Shown here piece after piece: positions 1 through 12,800 of a DNA stretch of 64,000 nt. This DNA comes from Petrosia ficiformis (lineage: Eukaryota > Porifera > Demospongiae > Haplosclerida > Petrosiidae). Made by a program: the position numbers and the translations under genes. The notes below the pieces were generated by a model. The model saw only the letters and a program-made list of their open reading frames with translations. It made no database searches and had not been told where the DNA came from. The stretch is from assembly GCA_947044365.1 (NCBI GenBank), contig OX345638.1:4724201-4788200 (forward strand), in the 5' to 3' direction. Within the stretch, counting starts at the first letter, position 1, and the number at the start of each line of letters is the position of its first letter.

Positions 1-19
1 TGACATGAAGGATAAGTGA

Positions 20-286
20 CAAATCACCGTGGTCGTCTGTGGCACCAGGACAGGTGAGCTCATCCCATTTGAAGTGATGTATCAAGGGAAGACCTCCGCA
101 ACCATTCCCCATGTTAACTTTCCTAAAGACGGACATTTAACTTATACTGCCAATCATTGGTGTAATGAGGAGAGAATGATAGATTTAATTGTCTTTCCTT
201 ATGCATTTTTGCTAATTCTACAGATGATCCACATGAAAGATTATCTACAGCTTTTGTTTGACAATCTATGGAGCTATAGAGTATAG
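20..286 (+). pseudogene. DDE transposase fragment (pogo/Tigger-like)
   Basis: A short open segment reads like the middle of a DDE superfamily endonuclease of the pogo/Tigger type: a hydrophobic strand, then VMYQGKT, then an NHWCNEERM-like stretch, which is the usual order after the first catalytic Asp in this family. The in-frame TGA at 17-19 falls where the family normally has a basic or aromatic residue (DK-x-QIT), so the frame is already broken upstream. No start codon or catalytic triad is included and the similarity fades after about 200. I read it as a decayed transposon fragment cut by the window edge, not a host gene. Recognition is from memory of the family only. Confidence 0.5.
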
Positions 287-488
287 ACAGAGTCATAATC
301 TTTTACTGTGCCTTCTTTACACTTGATTGTTGATACTACAATCCAGTGATCTCCACGGGAATGTATGACCTGGATCATGTTGGAGCTTTCTTGAGAGTAT
401 TGTCTTAATACAAGCAGGGGTGGAGATGAGTCCATTCATTGAAGGAAATTGATTCTTCAGGAGAGACTGAGCATAATTCATGTGATGA

Positions 489-707
489 TCATTCAACTTC
501 TTCTCTTCTGTTGTGATGTTTTTCACAATGTGCCGAATAGCATTTTGAACCAATAACTCTACTGTAAATAGATCCTCCATGAAGCAGAAAGATAGAAGAT
601 ACAAATGAAATCTTCCTTGGAATATGGCTCACGTTCAAATCATTTTTCATTACTGCCACTGAGAAAGGATCATAAGAGTTTCCTAATTCTCTCTGGTACT
701 GTAACAT
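489..707 (-). pseudogene. HIRAN-like domain fragment
   Basis: On the minus strand a 72-residue open segment carries the pattern GNSYDPFSVAV, then HIPRKISFVSSIFLLHGG, then VIGSKCYS. This matches the layout of animal HIRAN-domain proteins (NPYDP-AVAV, then HVPR-IS, then a GG-containing strand and V-G-RYS). There are no flanking exons, and the downstream minus-strand sequence to about 317 is in a different frame with no recognisable domain. It is probably a pseudogene or a captured fragment inside a repeat. A single exon of a real minus-strand gene lying further left cannot be excluded. Confidence 0.45.
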
Positions 708-1196
708 GTATCACAGCAATCCATATACTTTCATAAATGTACTAGCGTTTCACCATAGCTTGCATGCTGAAGCTTACCATCTTCTCCAAATTACAGAATT
801 TTACACCTGCCACATGGTGGGCAAGTACAATATATTGGTGTGGTAGATGTATGTACATGTATGTACTGTAACGTAATTACATAAACCATGAGTTGCTAAT
901 CTTGTTCATAGAAACAAATCACAAAAGTTTGCACTAGCATAAGTTTCCTGCTATACAGTATTGCACTAATTATATACTTAATTTATTTATTTGATAAATA
1001 CATATTGAAAAAGACATTTAATTATAGTCATAATTGTAAAAATGATATAGTATAGTAGTGATAATTGTATAACAATAATAAATGCTATTATTCATTGTCA
1101 TAATTTAGTGTAATTAGCTTTTAAATGTCTCATAAATTATTTTTTATTGAGAGAAGAGTCATTTGACTAGCGTACAATACAAAAAATGGCAAAAAT
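708..1196. other. AT-rich interval, nothing recognised
   Basis: No open frame of note, RNA gene or repeat structure is recognised here. The sequence is AT-rich. It lies between the HIRAN-like fragment and the left end of the pogo-type transposon. Confidence 0.6.
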
Positions 1197-1393
1197 AGCG
1201 TAGTCTGCCAATTATCGACCAGTACCAATTATTGACCACATGCGACAGGTCTAGCAATTTCTTCGAGTGACCAGAAGAGTACGAAAGTGTGCAGAAATTT
1301 ACGGACATACGGCACATGCCCAGTGTGTGGAGGTAAGAGAAAGGACGTCTTCATGTTTACTGGTGATTTTATTAATTTTTTAATTCTACAAAC

Positions 1394-2530
1394 ATGCCAC
1401 AAGGGATGAAGAGACGACGCCTGACACATAGACGCTCAAAATCTGCTCCTCCGTCTATATCAACAGCAGTGAAACTACGGCAGTCTACCAAAAGGAAGAA
1501 GTGGACTGAGGAGGGAATGAAAAAGGCTATAGAAGCAGTTGAAACTGGAGAAAGTGGCGTAAATAGAGCTGCTTTAGATCATGGCATTCCCAAAAGTACC
1601 CTAAAAGATAGTATAAGTGGTCGAGTTTTACATGGAAGAAAGCCAGGGCCAAAACCTTACTTAACTCCAGTAGAAGAAAAGGAATTAGCTGAGTTTGTTA
1701 TGAGTGGTGCTGGTCTTGGTTATGGTAAGACACGTAAGGATGTATTGAATGTTGTTGAATCAGTGGCTATCGAGAAAGGAGTACTGGTACGAAATAAAAT
1801 CAGTGATGGTTGGTGGCGTCGTTTTCTAGAAAGACAGGATGTTTTAACTCTATTTCGAGGAGATAGTACGGAATGCTACAATATCTTTACAGATGAAGAC
1901 TATGTTTGGTGGCTTAAATTATACCATCCACAATTTCTACCAGATGAGGTTCTTAATGATCTCTCAGTATTAGCTCATATCTCTTCAGTTTCTCCACAAA
2001 CCCCTTTGTTAATCTGTAATGAGGAAGCTCCACTTCCCGTCACAATTACTGCTGCATCAATGTCTCCAGCAGTAGCATCCTCAAAGGATGTAACAACAGT
2101 ATCAACAACATCTTCTGGTTCAGATTCTACTGTATCAAAGTTTTTGGTTCATCCTACTGATAACACTCCAGTCAGAACTATACAAAAGCCAATACCACGT
2201 GCTCGACTTCTGACTAGTGCAGCATCACTTGCTGCAATTGAAGAGAAAGAGAAGCAGAAGCAAGAGCAGTTGGAAGAAAAACAGAGTAAAAGGAGAGAGA
2301 GAGAGGAAAAGAAGAAACAGAAAGAACAAGAGTTAAAGAGAAAAGAAGAAGAACGAGTGAAGAAGGCAAAAGAAAAAGCTAGAAAAACAAAGACAAATTC
2401 GACCAAAAATGTCGCTCAAGATAAAAAGGAACATTTTAATATAAGGGAACAAGCCCAAAGAGGAAAGAGACGTAAGCCACTTGATTTTGACCAAGATATA
2501 CCTCAAGCAAAGAAATCTATAGTAACATAG
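1394..2530 (+). CDS. Pogo-like transposase N-terminal half (psq HTH + CENP-B HTH) with coiled coil
   Basis: A 378-residue frame. Residues about 34-78 form a Psq-type helix-turn-helix (KKWTEEGMKKAIEAV, then a GIPKSTL turn). Residues about 85-165 match a CENP-B/Tc5-type second HTH ending in GWWRRFLERQ and LRRGDST-like residues, as in pogo/Tigger transposases. In this family about 250-300 residues of DDE nuclease should follow. Here the frame passes within a few residues to an acidic and Ser/Thr-rich tail and then to a Lys/Glu coiled coil (about residues 275-340). The catalytic domain is therefore missing, probably by internal deletion, and the product could bind DNA but not transpose. The start ATG at 1394 follows an AT-rich leader; a second ATG lies four codons later. 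It may be a domesticated DNA-binding factor or a non-autonomous element protein. A stop at 2528-2530 separates it from a zinc finger in the same frame. Confidence 0.75.
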   Translation: MPQGMKRRRLTHRRSKSAPPSISTAVKLRQSTKRKKWTEEGMKKAIEAVETGESGVNRAALDHGIPKSTLKDSISGRVLHGRKPGPKPYLTPVEEKELAEFVMSGAGLGYGKTRKDVLNVVESVAIEKGVLVRNKISDGWWRRFLERQDVLTLFRGDSTECYNIFTDEDYVWWLKLYHPQFLPDEVLNDLSVLAHISSVSPQTPLLICNEEAPLPVTITAASMSPAVASSKDVTTVSTTSSGSDSTVSKFLVHPTDNTPVRTIQKPIPRARLLTSAASLAAIEEKEKQKQEQLEEKQSKRREREEKKKQKEQELKRKEEERVKKAKEKARKTKTNSTKNVAQDKKEHFNIREQAQRGKRRKPLDFDQDIPQAKKSIVT

Positions 2531-2701
2531 GATGGTGTGTGCTGTATATGTTTTTGTGCGTATGATGATGATGTCATTGAGCGAACTGGTGCAGAATGGA
2601 TTGCCTGCGGCTGTGGGCAGTGGTTGCATGAAGACTGTGTTGAAGATGTTGTATTGGATGACAAAGGAAATGAACGATTTTGTGTATTTTGTCTGATGTA
2701 G
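2531..2701 (+). pseudogene. PHD-like zinc finger, in frame behind an amber stop
   Basis: Directly after the TAG at 2528-2530 the same frame stays open for 56 codons to a TAG at 2699-2701. It encodes a C4HC3-type finger: CCIC, then WIACGC, WLHEDC, and a final CVFC. Related pogo transposases of invertebrates carry a C-terminal finger of this kind. The TAG therefore looks like a point mutation that cut the finger off, or a read-through position. No separate promoter or start codon is visible. Confidence 0.6.
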
Positions 2702-3353
2702 TATGTACTAACTCTCATTTGAATAGTTAGCAATCAAGCAATTAGCATATTATAGCAATTGCTAATTAATTTTATAGTAATGAAAAAAACTTGTATATAT
2801 ATGAAATTTATTGTTAAATATTATTTACAGATATAAACATATGTAATCATTATAACAGTAAATCTAGATAAAAAATATCAACACAAGTATAATATCACAA
2901 TATACATACAATAAAACATAATAATTTGTGAAATTGATAAATTACTACCATAATATCTTTCTTAGTGCTATTTCTGCACGTAGTTTTAATACTTTTGATA
3001 ATTCGCTAGGACCTCTGGAGGTAAGTGTATTGTAACATTGTTATTGGGTTTTCTCAGAATGTAACAGTTCACCATAGAAATAAAATAAAGAAAAGTGGTC
3101 GATAATTCGTTAAAGTAATTAACAGGTGTGGTTGATTATTGCTACTGGTGATCGATAATTGGCAGAAAACCGAGCTCACTTTGGAGGTGTGTCGCTAACT
3201 GCTGGAACTGAATTTTGTAATTTTATTTTCGGGAACTTGTATTGGAAGGGTTGGGCTCGCATCAGATGAACGCCCCCATTAATTTGACATTTCTATCGTG
3301 AGTTTATAATTCGTAGTACAAAACGTGGACGATAATTGTCAGGTTACGCTGAC

Positions 3354-3758
3354 ATGAAATACTCTCAAAATATCCAACAAGTGCAGATTTTGAATTTCGG
3401 TTAATCCATTGTGTGTGTTTCTAAACATTTAATTGATTTTGTTTTGAGCGATAACTAATTGTTATTTTATCATTTTGTGTGTTAAACTAAAAGAAAAAAC
3501 AATTTCACGAACTGCTTTATTTGATCACTAAATTGAGGGGTGGATCCAGAGTCATGGAAATGGGGATACTAAAATCACAAATATTGCTAAAATTGCTTAT
3601 TAGTTATTCAAGAGGGTGTGGTGTGTAGCAATTATATGCTTAGACATGTGTTATGCATTTACATATACATGATACATGTATCTATTATCTCATGATAATG
3701 ACCATTACTGATTAATAGCATATAATTTATTAATATTTCTTGTTTGTCTTACATGTAG
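3354..3758. other. Interval upstream of the first visible ankyrin exon
   Basis: AT-rich, no recognised exon. The short ATG frames at about 3268 and 3554 do not splice in phase to the exon at 3759, so the start codon of the host gene was not found here. It may lie in an unrecognised small exon or upstream of the window. Confidence 0.5.
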
Positions 3759-3860
3759 CATGCTAGTGTCTTCTGGGCTGCTACATATGGTAATATGGAA
3801 TATTTGAACCAAACGTTATCAACTAATGAAATCAATCTTTCATGGAAAACTCCTGCGTGG
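3759..3860 (+). CDS. Ankyrin exon 1 (first visible)
   Basis: Thirty-four codons, phase 0 at both ends, bounded by an acceptor (acatgtag) and a donor (gtaagt). The core WAATYGNMEYLNQTL matches the two helices of an ankyrin repeat; the TPLH signature is degenerate (HASVFW). It is the most diverged repeat, as end-capping repeats often are. Confidence 0.7.
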
Positions 3861-6800
3861 GTAAGTTGCTTTCATATTGAGATAGTTTTGTTTGATATAG
3901 TATTTTTTTAAAGACACTGATTTTATAATAATATTATTATTTAAACAAAGTAAGCTTTATGGCAAAAGATTCATTAAAAGATTCAAATTTTGCAAATTAT
4001 TGTTTCAAAATTGAATTCCAAAAAAAAGTCATTGAATATCTTTCATATTATTATACGAAAAACATTTAATGGAGAAACGTTTAACAAAAACTAAATTGTG
4101 TAAAACTGACAGTAATAATTATTACAAAGTGTCTTACATATTTATGTCAATGCATCTATGAAACTTCTCAGGCTTTCTGTTCATTATAAAAATATAGTTT
4201 GATATAGCCACACCTTTTTCCCAGATACAACATAATAATTATGAAGAAAATGTATCTCAACAGACTAAAAAGCTGAAAGTTGTTTGATAATATACATGTA
4301 GGGAGTGTGTATTTGACATAGTTCCAATATTATCTGTTTTGATGCCCAATATCAGAATTGATGTTATAATAACACGGCTACTAGTAAAAGAATACAGGTT
4401 TTAAACGTGAATATATTTCAATCACATAATTAATTACATTCCACTTACCTAGTAATGCCAACAGATCCTTTCTCCTTCAAATGAAGGGTGTAGTTATACC
4501 ACACACTCTGGTTTAGAAAGACTTTGAAATTTAAACAAGTGTTTTAGGTATACATGCCCCATACTATAAATGTAACTGATATAATATATTTACTTGTGTA
4601 TGTATTGAGTATAAATAGTTTTAATGTCCATTATTATCCCATTATAATTATCATTATGTATTTGTCACTTCATGTAAGGATAGTATTGTAGATATAATTA
4701 CTACTGTACCATTTCAAAATAGTGTGATACTTATACAGAATACAATAATTTCATGCTTGAGTAAGAATAAATACATCTTGATATGATCATAACAATACCT
4801 ATTCACCTAACATACTACTTATATCATATAAATATAACATTATTTCATGAATCCTTACATGAAGTAACAACCCATTCTACTAACAGTATCAATAATAATT
4901 ATTATAGTGCAATTGTCTGTCTTTGTCTCTTGTATTTTATATACCCATTTCTATTCCTGAAATGTATGATAAATATATATTATCGCACAGATACCGGGAA
5001 ATATTACGAGTTGGATACAGCGTTGCCACGAGTCCGAAGGACGAGTGGCACGCTGTATCCAACGAGTAATATTTCCCGGGTATCTGTGCGATAATAATAA
5101 TGCTTGTTTTTGCCTATTACTACTTAGCAATACTTTATTATTCGCACTATCATGATAAAGATGGTAATCTTGAAGCATTTTACAAGTTAAATCCCAAAAC
5201 AGTAGCTATCTCGGGCAACCTCCAACCCGAAAAAAGACTTTCAGCACTGCACATATATAAACTTCTCTACTTTCACATTTTATCATAAACATAACTTACC
5301 TCATTCATAATTTTATCACAACTCATGTTTACTAACTTTACCATCGCCAAAACTAAAGAAATTAGAGAGTAATCTCTTTCTACACAATTTTTACTTACAG
5401 TGTAGCAGCATGTGACACACAATACAATAAAACTTCCGGTCAGGTGATGTTCCGTGCAATAAAACTTCCGGTCATATGACTCTATAAAAATACTGGAAAA
5501 TATTGTCATAGTGCGTGATTTGAATGTCTAATTGAAAATGTATGGATTCGTTGTTTCTATCATTGTTTGATAATAGTTCATATTATAACTTCTCATGTCA
5601 CTGTTCTTTATTTCACTATGTTTTCAAAAGTTACGTAAATGCTATTATCACTTTTAATCTAGTGTATAAACCTTTCCATTCTGTTCATTATTAGTCTGAT
5701 ATCATCACACCTTCCATTTAACATACAAAGTGTCATGCAATAGTATGTTTGTATCTTGAATGGAAGAAATGAAGCTATATATAAGAAATGAATGTATATA
5801 TAAGAAGTGAAGCTATATATAAGCTATATAATACAATAATTCAAGCTATATATGGCAAAACTTTCCCATTACAATTAGTAAATTCTTAGGCTCAATTATC
5901 ATTCCTATCATTTTCAATTACTACTTTTGCTTTTGGATACTTCACATAGTAGAGTGAGACCTGATGTATTTGTATTCCTCCTATGATAAAATCCATTTTG
6001 TTTTGTGTTTAATAATGATGAGAACACTACATTGCTGTTATACAAAATCACATTATGTAGAAGAATTTCTTATTTAGAAGTGTAAGTATAATTTCTACCA
6101 TGCGTTTATCTAAGCATTGCTTACCTAATCTATGTCACCAGACTCTACCTTCTTCATGTAAGTGAAGAGTGTGGCTCTACTATTATAGCTTGCTAAGAAG
6201 TAGATGATATATATATAAACCTCTTGTATCTAGGTAAACTAGTTAAGTAAATCTTAGGAAGACATTTCGGACAGTAAGTTGTTTCTTTTAGATATCCAAA
6301 TGTGTATGCTGTTCCCGTGAAAATTTCATCTATTAATTGTTCATGACAGTTGTGGCTAACCAATATTCATATATATGTGTATCATATATTTTACTTACAT
6401 ATAATAATGAGCAGATTGATGTTTGATGATTTGACACCTTTTATATAATTGTCACTGTTGTAGTGGCTGCTACAACATTGAGCACATGGCTCTAAGCTCT
6501 GGGGTGATAATCACTTTCCACTGCTCCACCTATGTCATTTCATGCACGTGATTGAAGCCACAAAACTATTTCATATATCTATTTATATACAATAATTAGT
6601 CTACACTGTAGCAATTGTTTTCTTGTTGGTTATAAATGTAATTAAACTTGATACTTGTGGCAATGGATATGCATTCATTATTATGCAAATCAACAAATGC
6701 CTATTTCTGTAAGAAATATGAACTATATAATACTTTGTAATTAATAAGATCTTACTTTTTGTTTGTGACTAGTGAAATACCAGAGATTAACAATTCATTC

Positions 6801-9800
6801 CTTGTATATAGGTCTTGCTTAGTCTTGCAATAATTTTAATTACAAACACCCACCTAAGGTTATTTAGTAGACCACATGTGTATAAGCATTTGGCATGTAA
6901 AGTTTTCAAGGGAATAGGAGCTTTTATAATATAAAAAGAATGGGCCATTTTTTTTAATTTTAAGGTTTTGTAATTACGTATTTTATTATTACATATTATA
7001 CTGATGCATTAGTAAATAGGACTCTGTAAGCATTGTGTAGTGAAGGAAGGTCAGAGATCCCACCAATGGTGTCCCCTGTTCTGGTTCCCAAGGCTAGACT
7101 ATCCATATCTAGAGTCCATTGACATAAAGGCATATGTGAATGTATACAGGCACTTTGAAATTATGCTGTATGAGAATAGGGATATAATTATGTTACCAAC
7201 CCTTGATAGTCAATTAGGTTTACAGAATCAGATCTGTCTACAGTGTTTATTGGTTGGCTAAAGTGTGGATAAGTACGTTAAGGCTACCTTGGAACTGCTT
7301 TCTCCAGTAACAATGGGCACACCTATATAACGCACACACTCACTCACATAGCATTTGTAAGAGTACTCGTGTAATAACAATTGTAATTATTATTTAAGTA
7401 GGAGACAACATGTATATAGGCACATGATAGATAACGTTTTGAAGGGCATAGTCTGGATCTTTTATGATCCAATAAGAATTGGCCATTGTTTCACTTCAAG
7501 ATATTACAAGTAATATACTAAATTTAACTGATGCATTTGTAAACAGGACTCTATAGAGAGGGAGGGTTGTGATCCCACCAATGATGTCTTAACCACAATT
7601 CTACCCTGCATGCTAAAATAATAACCACAGGCCATCAATAACGTTTGGATAAAAACGTGAAAATAGAAAACAAAAGAAATAGAGCTAAGGAGAGACCTAT
7701 TATGTACATGTATGTGTAAGTTTTCAAGCTCAGAATTTTGGTTGAATAGGAATTCTTAGTTGTTGAATTTGAGTAAAGCAATATTTGGTTAACAGACTCT
7801 TGCAGTAGATCCATTGTCCAGGATCAAAAGCATTATTCCTATTCATTTACAAGTTTGGGCATTTCTGGCCAACAAATAAAGTCACTACACACAATGTTCT
7901 GTATATACTGCAAATTGGTTTTAATTAGATTTAATATCTTGCTTATCTAAGTTTACACAAGCTGAAGTAGACACTTCAAAGTTGAATATTTGTATTTTAC
8001 ACATTTTGTACACACACACACAAACACTTGCATCACACAAGTTCACACACAAATGCACACTCACTTGTTTCAGAGTCAATTCTGTAACCTAAGTACAGTG
8101 TCTGTAATAGAAGGAACCATACACTTATACTTCTCCTTCAGCTGTTGTCCTGAAGATTCCGGAACATTGTTTCAATTTTGCAACTGCTCCTGTGATGAGA
8201 ATGTCATCCAGGTAGACAAGGACTTTGGAGATTCCATTGTTCATTAGAAAATTCCAAGATGCGATGATGGTAACCAGTTATAAACAAATAGGTCCTGATG
8301 GGTGTTTATGACCACAACATACTTTTTATTACTTCATCCAATAGTAATTGTTGGTAGGAATTTACTGTATACAAACTTCAGTCTGATTTAGTACTGGTGC
8401 GATTGGGGCAGCCCCAATCTGGTTCAACAATGTTTTGTTCCATCAACCAATAAAGTTAAGCACACGTTAGAATGGATTGCGAAGAGAAAAAATTGGTTTG
8501 CATTGTCACATCACATTTTTGCTCGAAAATCTTTCAAGGTTCCAAGGTCATCCCTGAAAACACTGCAATGTTACTGCAGAACATTTCGTAATGAAGTATC
8601 CTGTAGATTTATAAATGACCTCCAGTCTAACTGTAGTAAACGCAATCAATCACGATCCAGCAAACTGCATCCTTTTTCACCAGCAACCAATAATGTTCGT
8701 GGCATGTCTTGTGTTTCACAATTAATTTCAGCTTATAGCTTTGGTATACATGTACATAATTGTGACTTGTAATGTATTGTTAATATAGCCATTATCTTCC
8801 TAGACAATATGTTGTATTAGGTTACAATATACAGTAAAATCATTGTGTATATTTAATATAATTATATACCTAGTTGATTATACATTGTGTACTTGTAATT
8901 ACACAAAATACTGAAATATGTTCAATATTGAACTATGGAGTGACAATCATCCATAGTGATAATGAAGAGTAAATAGTTTTTTACAATTTGCATATGATAT
9001 ACTATATTGCACTAGCCTCACTATCACTATGTTTGTATTTTAAGGGAATAAATGTACTCCTAGGAACTCACAACTCATTAATACACATACCCACACACAA
9101 ATTACGAAAATGCATTTAATCACACAGACACAAAAAAAACCTGAAGTGTGTATGTAAGTATGTACTCATGTATATAATAAAGTGTGTACTTGTAATACAG
9201 GGAGCAGTAGTCACCCATCTCCTTTTCCAATGCCTTTTCAACTGTTAAAGTCACCATGCATCCCTGTTGTCAATTGGTGTCCAAAAGAAGCATTAAACAT
9301 CCAGACTTGTATACACTAGAAGACTTCAGAAGAGGAGAAAAGGTGTAGTAGATTGAAAATTAGTATTGTTATTGATGTATCATAATTAAGTTAATCTGTT
9401 CATTATGAACTAAGGGACAATTCATGTATGTTTATGTATTAGGTTCAGTCTGGTTATCTCTAGTTATTTGCTATGGAAGCCCTGTCTGCTTTATGTTCCT
9501 AATATTTGATTATTCAACAAATCAGATTTCTAGTCAGTTGATTCAAGTTATTACACTACTTTATACTGTTTATCCAATAATGATGGAGAGTAGTTCATAG
9601 ATGTTAATTATTGTAAATGATTTTATCCACCACATTCTTTTATGATATTTCTGATAGTCATTTCTTTTTCTTGTTCAAATAACGTATTACATCAATTGTT
9701 TTGTGTCGCTCACATTGAAATTTTGTTTATAGAGCATGTAGAGCAATGTCGTTAGGACTATTATGCTGTAACGGTATTTTTCGTGTCAAGTATTTAAAAT

Positions 9801-12800
9801 TGTAATATTACAAATGGTATGAACCATTGTCAGATTGTAGGAGTACATATCAGATGTCCAGGTTGAATCCTTCATTGTACAAAGACACATGTGTCCGCAC
9901 ACATACATTCAGCAAGCTTAAACACATACCCACCAACAATTAATAATTACAGCTATTTGTATTTTGCTTTATAGTGGTGTAAGTACTTATGTAGGGTATA
10001 TGGAAATGGTTTGTTTAATGTTTAGTCCTCCGTTAACCTCTCAACCTTGTTTCATGCCTTTTGGATTTCGATTTCCCTACATCTTTCTCTATTTTTATTG
10101 AAATTGTTTTTTTATTATTCTTATATATGTGTACAACTCACAAGCATTATTGTTAATTACAATTTTTGTAGAATGTATGTACTTACATCATCCTTAAAAA
10201 TGAAACATTTGTCAGTTAATAGTTTACTAAATTAGAATCAATATATCATACATAGTCAATAGGAGAATGTACTCTATAGTGTGAATATATGATCATGTTC
10301 AAATAATATTTGTATAGTGAATAGAAAATAATGTACAATTTTCTATTTTACACCTATGGAAGTATTATATAATTATGATAGAGTGAAAATTCATGACCTC
10401 ATAATTTTCACAATATATCCAATAGTACAAAATAAGGAATTTAATATTGTTTATGTATGATGTGAACAATGTGACACTGTGGATATAGTGAATGACCAGA
10501 AATATGAATGCAACTAACATACATTGACCTTATGTAAATGATTGTTATTAGGATTCATAATTATACTTCAAATATTAATAATACACATTCTATTTATTTA
10601 TACTATGTAGGGTGGACAAACTCCCCTCCATCATGCAGCTATAAATGGCCATAAAGACGTGACTGAACTGTTAATCTCTAAAGGAGCAAAGAAAGATGCT
10701 ACAGATAATGTTAGTTTGTTTGTATATGATTGTCATTGTACTTCCATCAACTGTTTATATATATAAACCAAACAAGTGGTTTTGTACTGTCACCATATTG
10801 TGGGTTCTACCTAGCTAAATCAATTGTATTAATAATTTTTATAAATTAAATTCTGTGAAATATGATTCCTTCAAAATGTATAGACATGCACTAATCATAC
10901 ATTATAATAATAGGATATAGAAATTTATACAAGTCATTTTTGTATGTGTTGTATGTGCATTTGTGAGGGGGTATTTATATGCATAATGTGTAGGTCAGTC
11001 TATGTTATCAGGATGATATGTCTCACCTCATCTAGATCTCACGATGTTGTGTATGATCCAGCCCGCCCTCATAACATTAGGTGTGCCTCAACACATCTTT
11101 AAGTACAATAATTTTATTCATCTCAGGTTATAAAATACTTTACTGAATGACAGTTCCCAAATCATTAATTGTTTTTACAAATTGGATTTACTGAATAACC
11201 AATAACTCATTAATCCAATCTGCTATATATCATATATAATAATAACACTTAATCTGAATACAATACCTAAAACCCAAATTAGACTGTACAACCACATGCT
11301 TAACCACATGCTGCCCTTAGTAATGCATATAACATGTCACATGATCACAAATCCATATAGTAAAGTTGTAGGAAGATTTGCCAGGTATTTGTATCTACTG
11401 GTATCCAAGTAATATATTGCTATATATATTTGGGCTTACCGTTAAATACATTAAGAGTATTGTTTAAAACTATCTCACTAATTGTTGTTGGACATATTTT
11501 ATAATAATATAATATAAAAAGAATTGTTTAAATGAATATCACCAATTATGAATATTTAGATAATATTAGTTTAAACAAAAAGATAACTTGTGGAAACAAG
11601 CATTACCAATGATATTGACACAAATTATGCCAGGTTCACCTACTCCGTTTGTTTTGCCTACTTGAAATTTATGCACATTTGCCTACATATTAACCAAAGT
11701 ATTTTATAATTTTGAATATTAATTGTCAGTATTAAAAGTAGTGATGTATATTTGTTTATAAAAATTATTTATTATTGCTGGGTTTATTGTAATTTCAAAA
11801 TCTGCTATGATTGTCTGTGAGATCAACTGTAATATATGGACAGGGCACTTTAATATTGTTTACCTAATGACAAGGACCCCTAGTGGGATCATACATTGCA
11901 AGGGGCCCTAGAGTGGTTAAGCGGCTGCAAAGAAACATCCGTTTGTCAGACAATCATAGTACACTTTGAAATTGCGATGCTGCGTGAATGCCTATAAATG
12001 TTACATAGATACCTATGATGTGTTTGTTTTCATCAATTGTATATCAATGTGAGAGCTTTGCTACCAACAAATCTCGCAGATAAGCTATGACTGGAACAGC
12101 TAGACTGTCTAGGAATTAGGATTGGTCCAAAGAGTGGTGGTTTATATCTATATTTACATATGTGTGTACATGACTGTGTGTATATATAAATATCTACATA
12201 ATTATACAAATAAATAAATTACTACTTTCCATACAATTTCAGTAATAATTAATTTACCATGGTAACCATAATACAACCAACATCAAATATCAGCATCAGC
12301 TTGACAAACTGTACTCACTTGAACCTGTTATTTGTACACAAAACCATTTCCAGAAAGTACAATCTATATAATTACGTTAGAATCATGAGACACTTCCCTA
12401 ACAAAAATATTCAATGAAGAATAAGAATAAATATTTTACCAAAATCTCATAAACGTTATCACTAGCAACAAGTTTAGCAAAAATGGCGGTTAAGATGGTG
12501 GGAGTGTTGCTTCTGTTAACAGTTGTCCGTATCTTCTCTCAGTCTTCCTATCGTTCTGTAAATGGCTATGGTTTTACTGTTACTCATGTCTCCATAGTTA
12601 CTCGTCTTTCTATTGTTCGTCCTCCCCGTCATTTTAAGTATTGGCGTGTAAAACATGCAAGATGTTCCTCTAATTTCAATCACACCACTTTTGCTGCTGT
12701 TCTCCTTCTACTTTGTGGTGATATAGAATCCAATCCTGGACCTGATACTGGTAAGGATATAATTAAATGTGTTTGTGACTCCTTGGGAGAGACTGGTCAC

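Larger units (their letters stand above)
1197..3350 (+). mobile_element. Pogo-type DNA transposon, DDE core deleted
   Basis: Imperfect 21-bp inverted ends lie at 1197-1217 and 3330-3350 (18 of 21 positions match; core CAATTATCG). A motif close to CCAATTATCGACCA recurs subterminally: twice on the left (about 1208-1240) and, inverted, three times on the right (about 3095-3163). This is the kind of array used as transposase binding sites. The element encloses a protein with pogo DNA-binding domains. A TA target duplication expected for the Tc1/pogo superfamily is not clear at both ends, so the exact termini are uncertain by a few bases. If the host gene starts further upstream, the element sits in its 5' intron or flank. 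Confidence 0.65.

Noticed and set aside
3268..3302. Possible first coding exon ending at gtgagt
   Set aside because: The phase does not fit the exon at 3759 and gives an early stop.
9190..9345. Possible exon in intron 1 (tacag at 9200 to gtgtag at 9344)
   Set aside because: Open in one frame only after a stop, not ankyrin-like, and would break the phase 0-0 chain of ankyrin exons.
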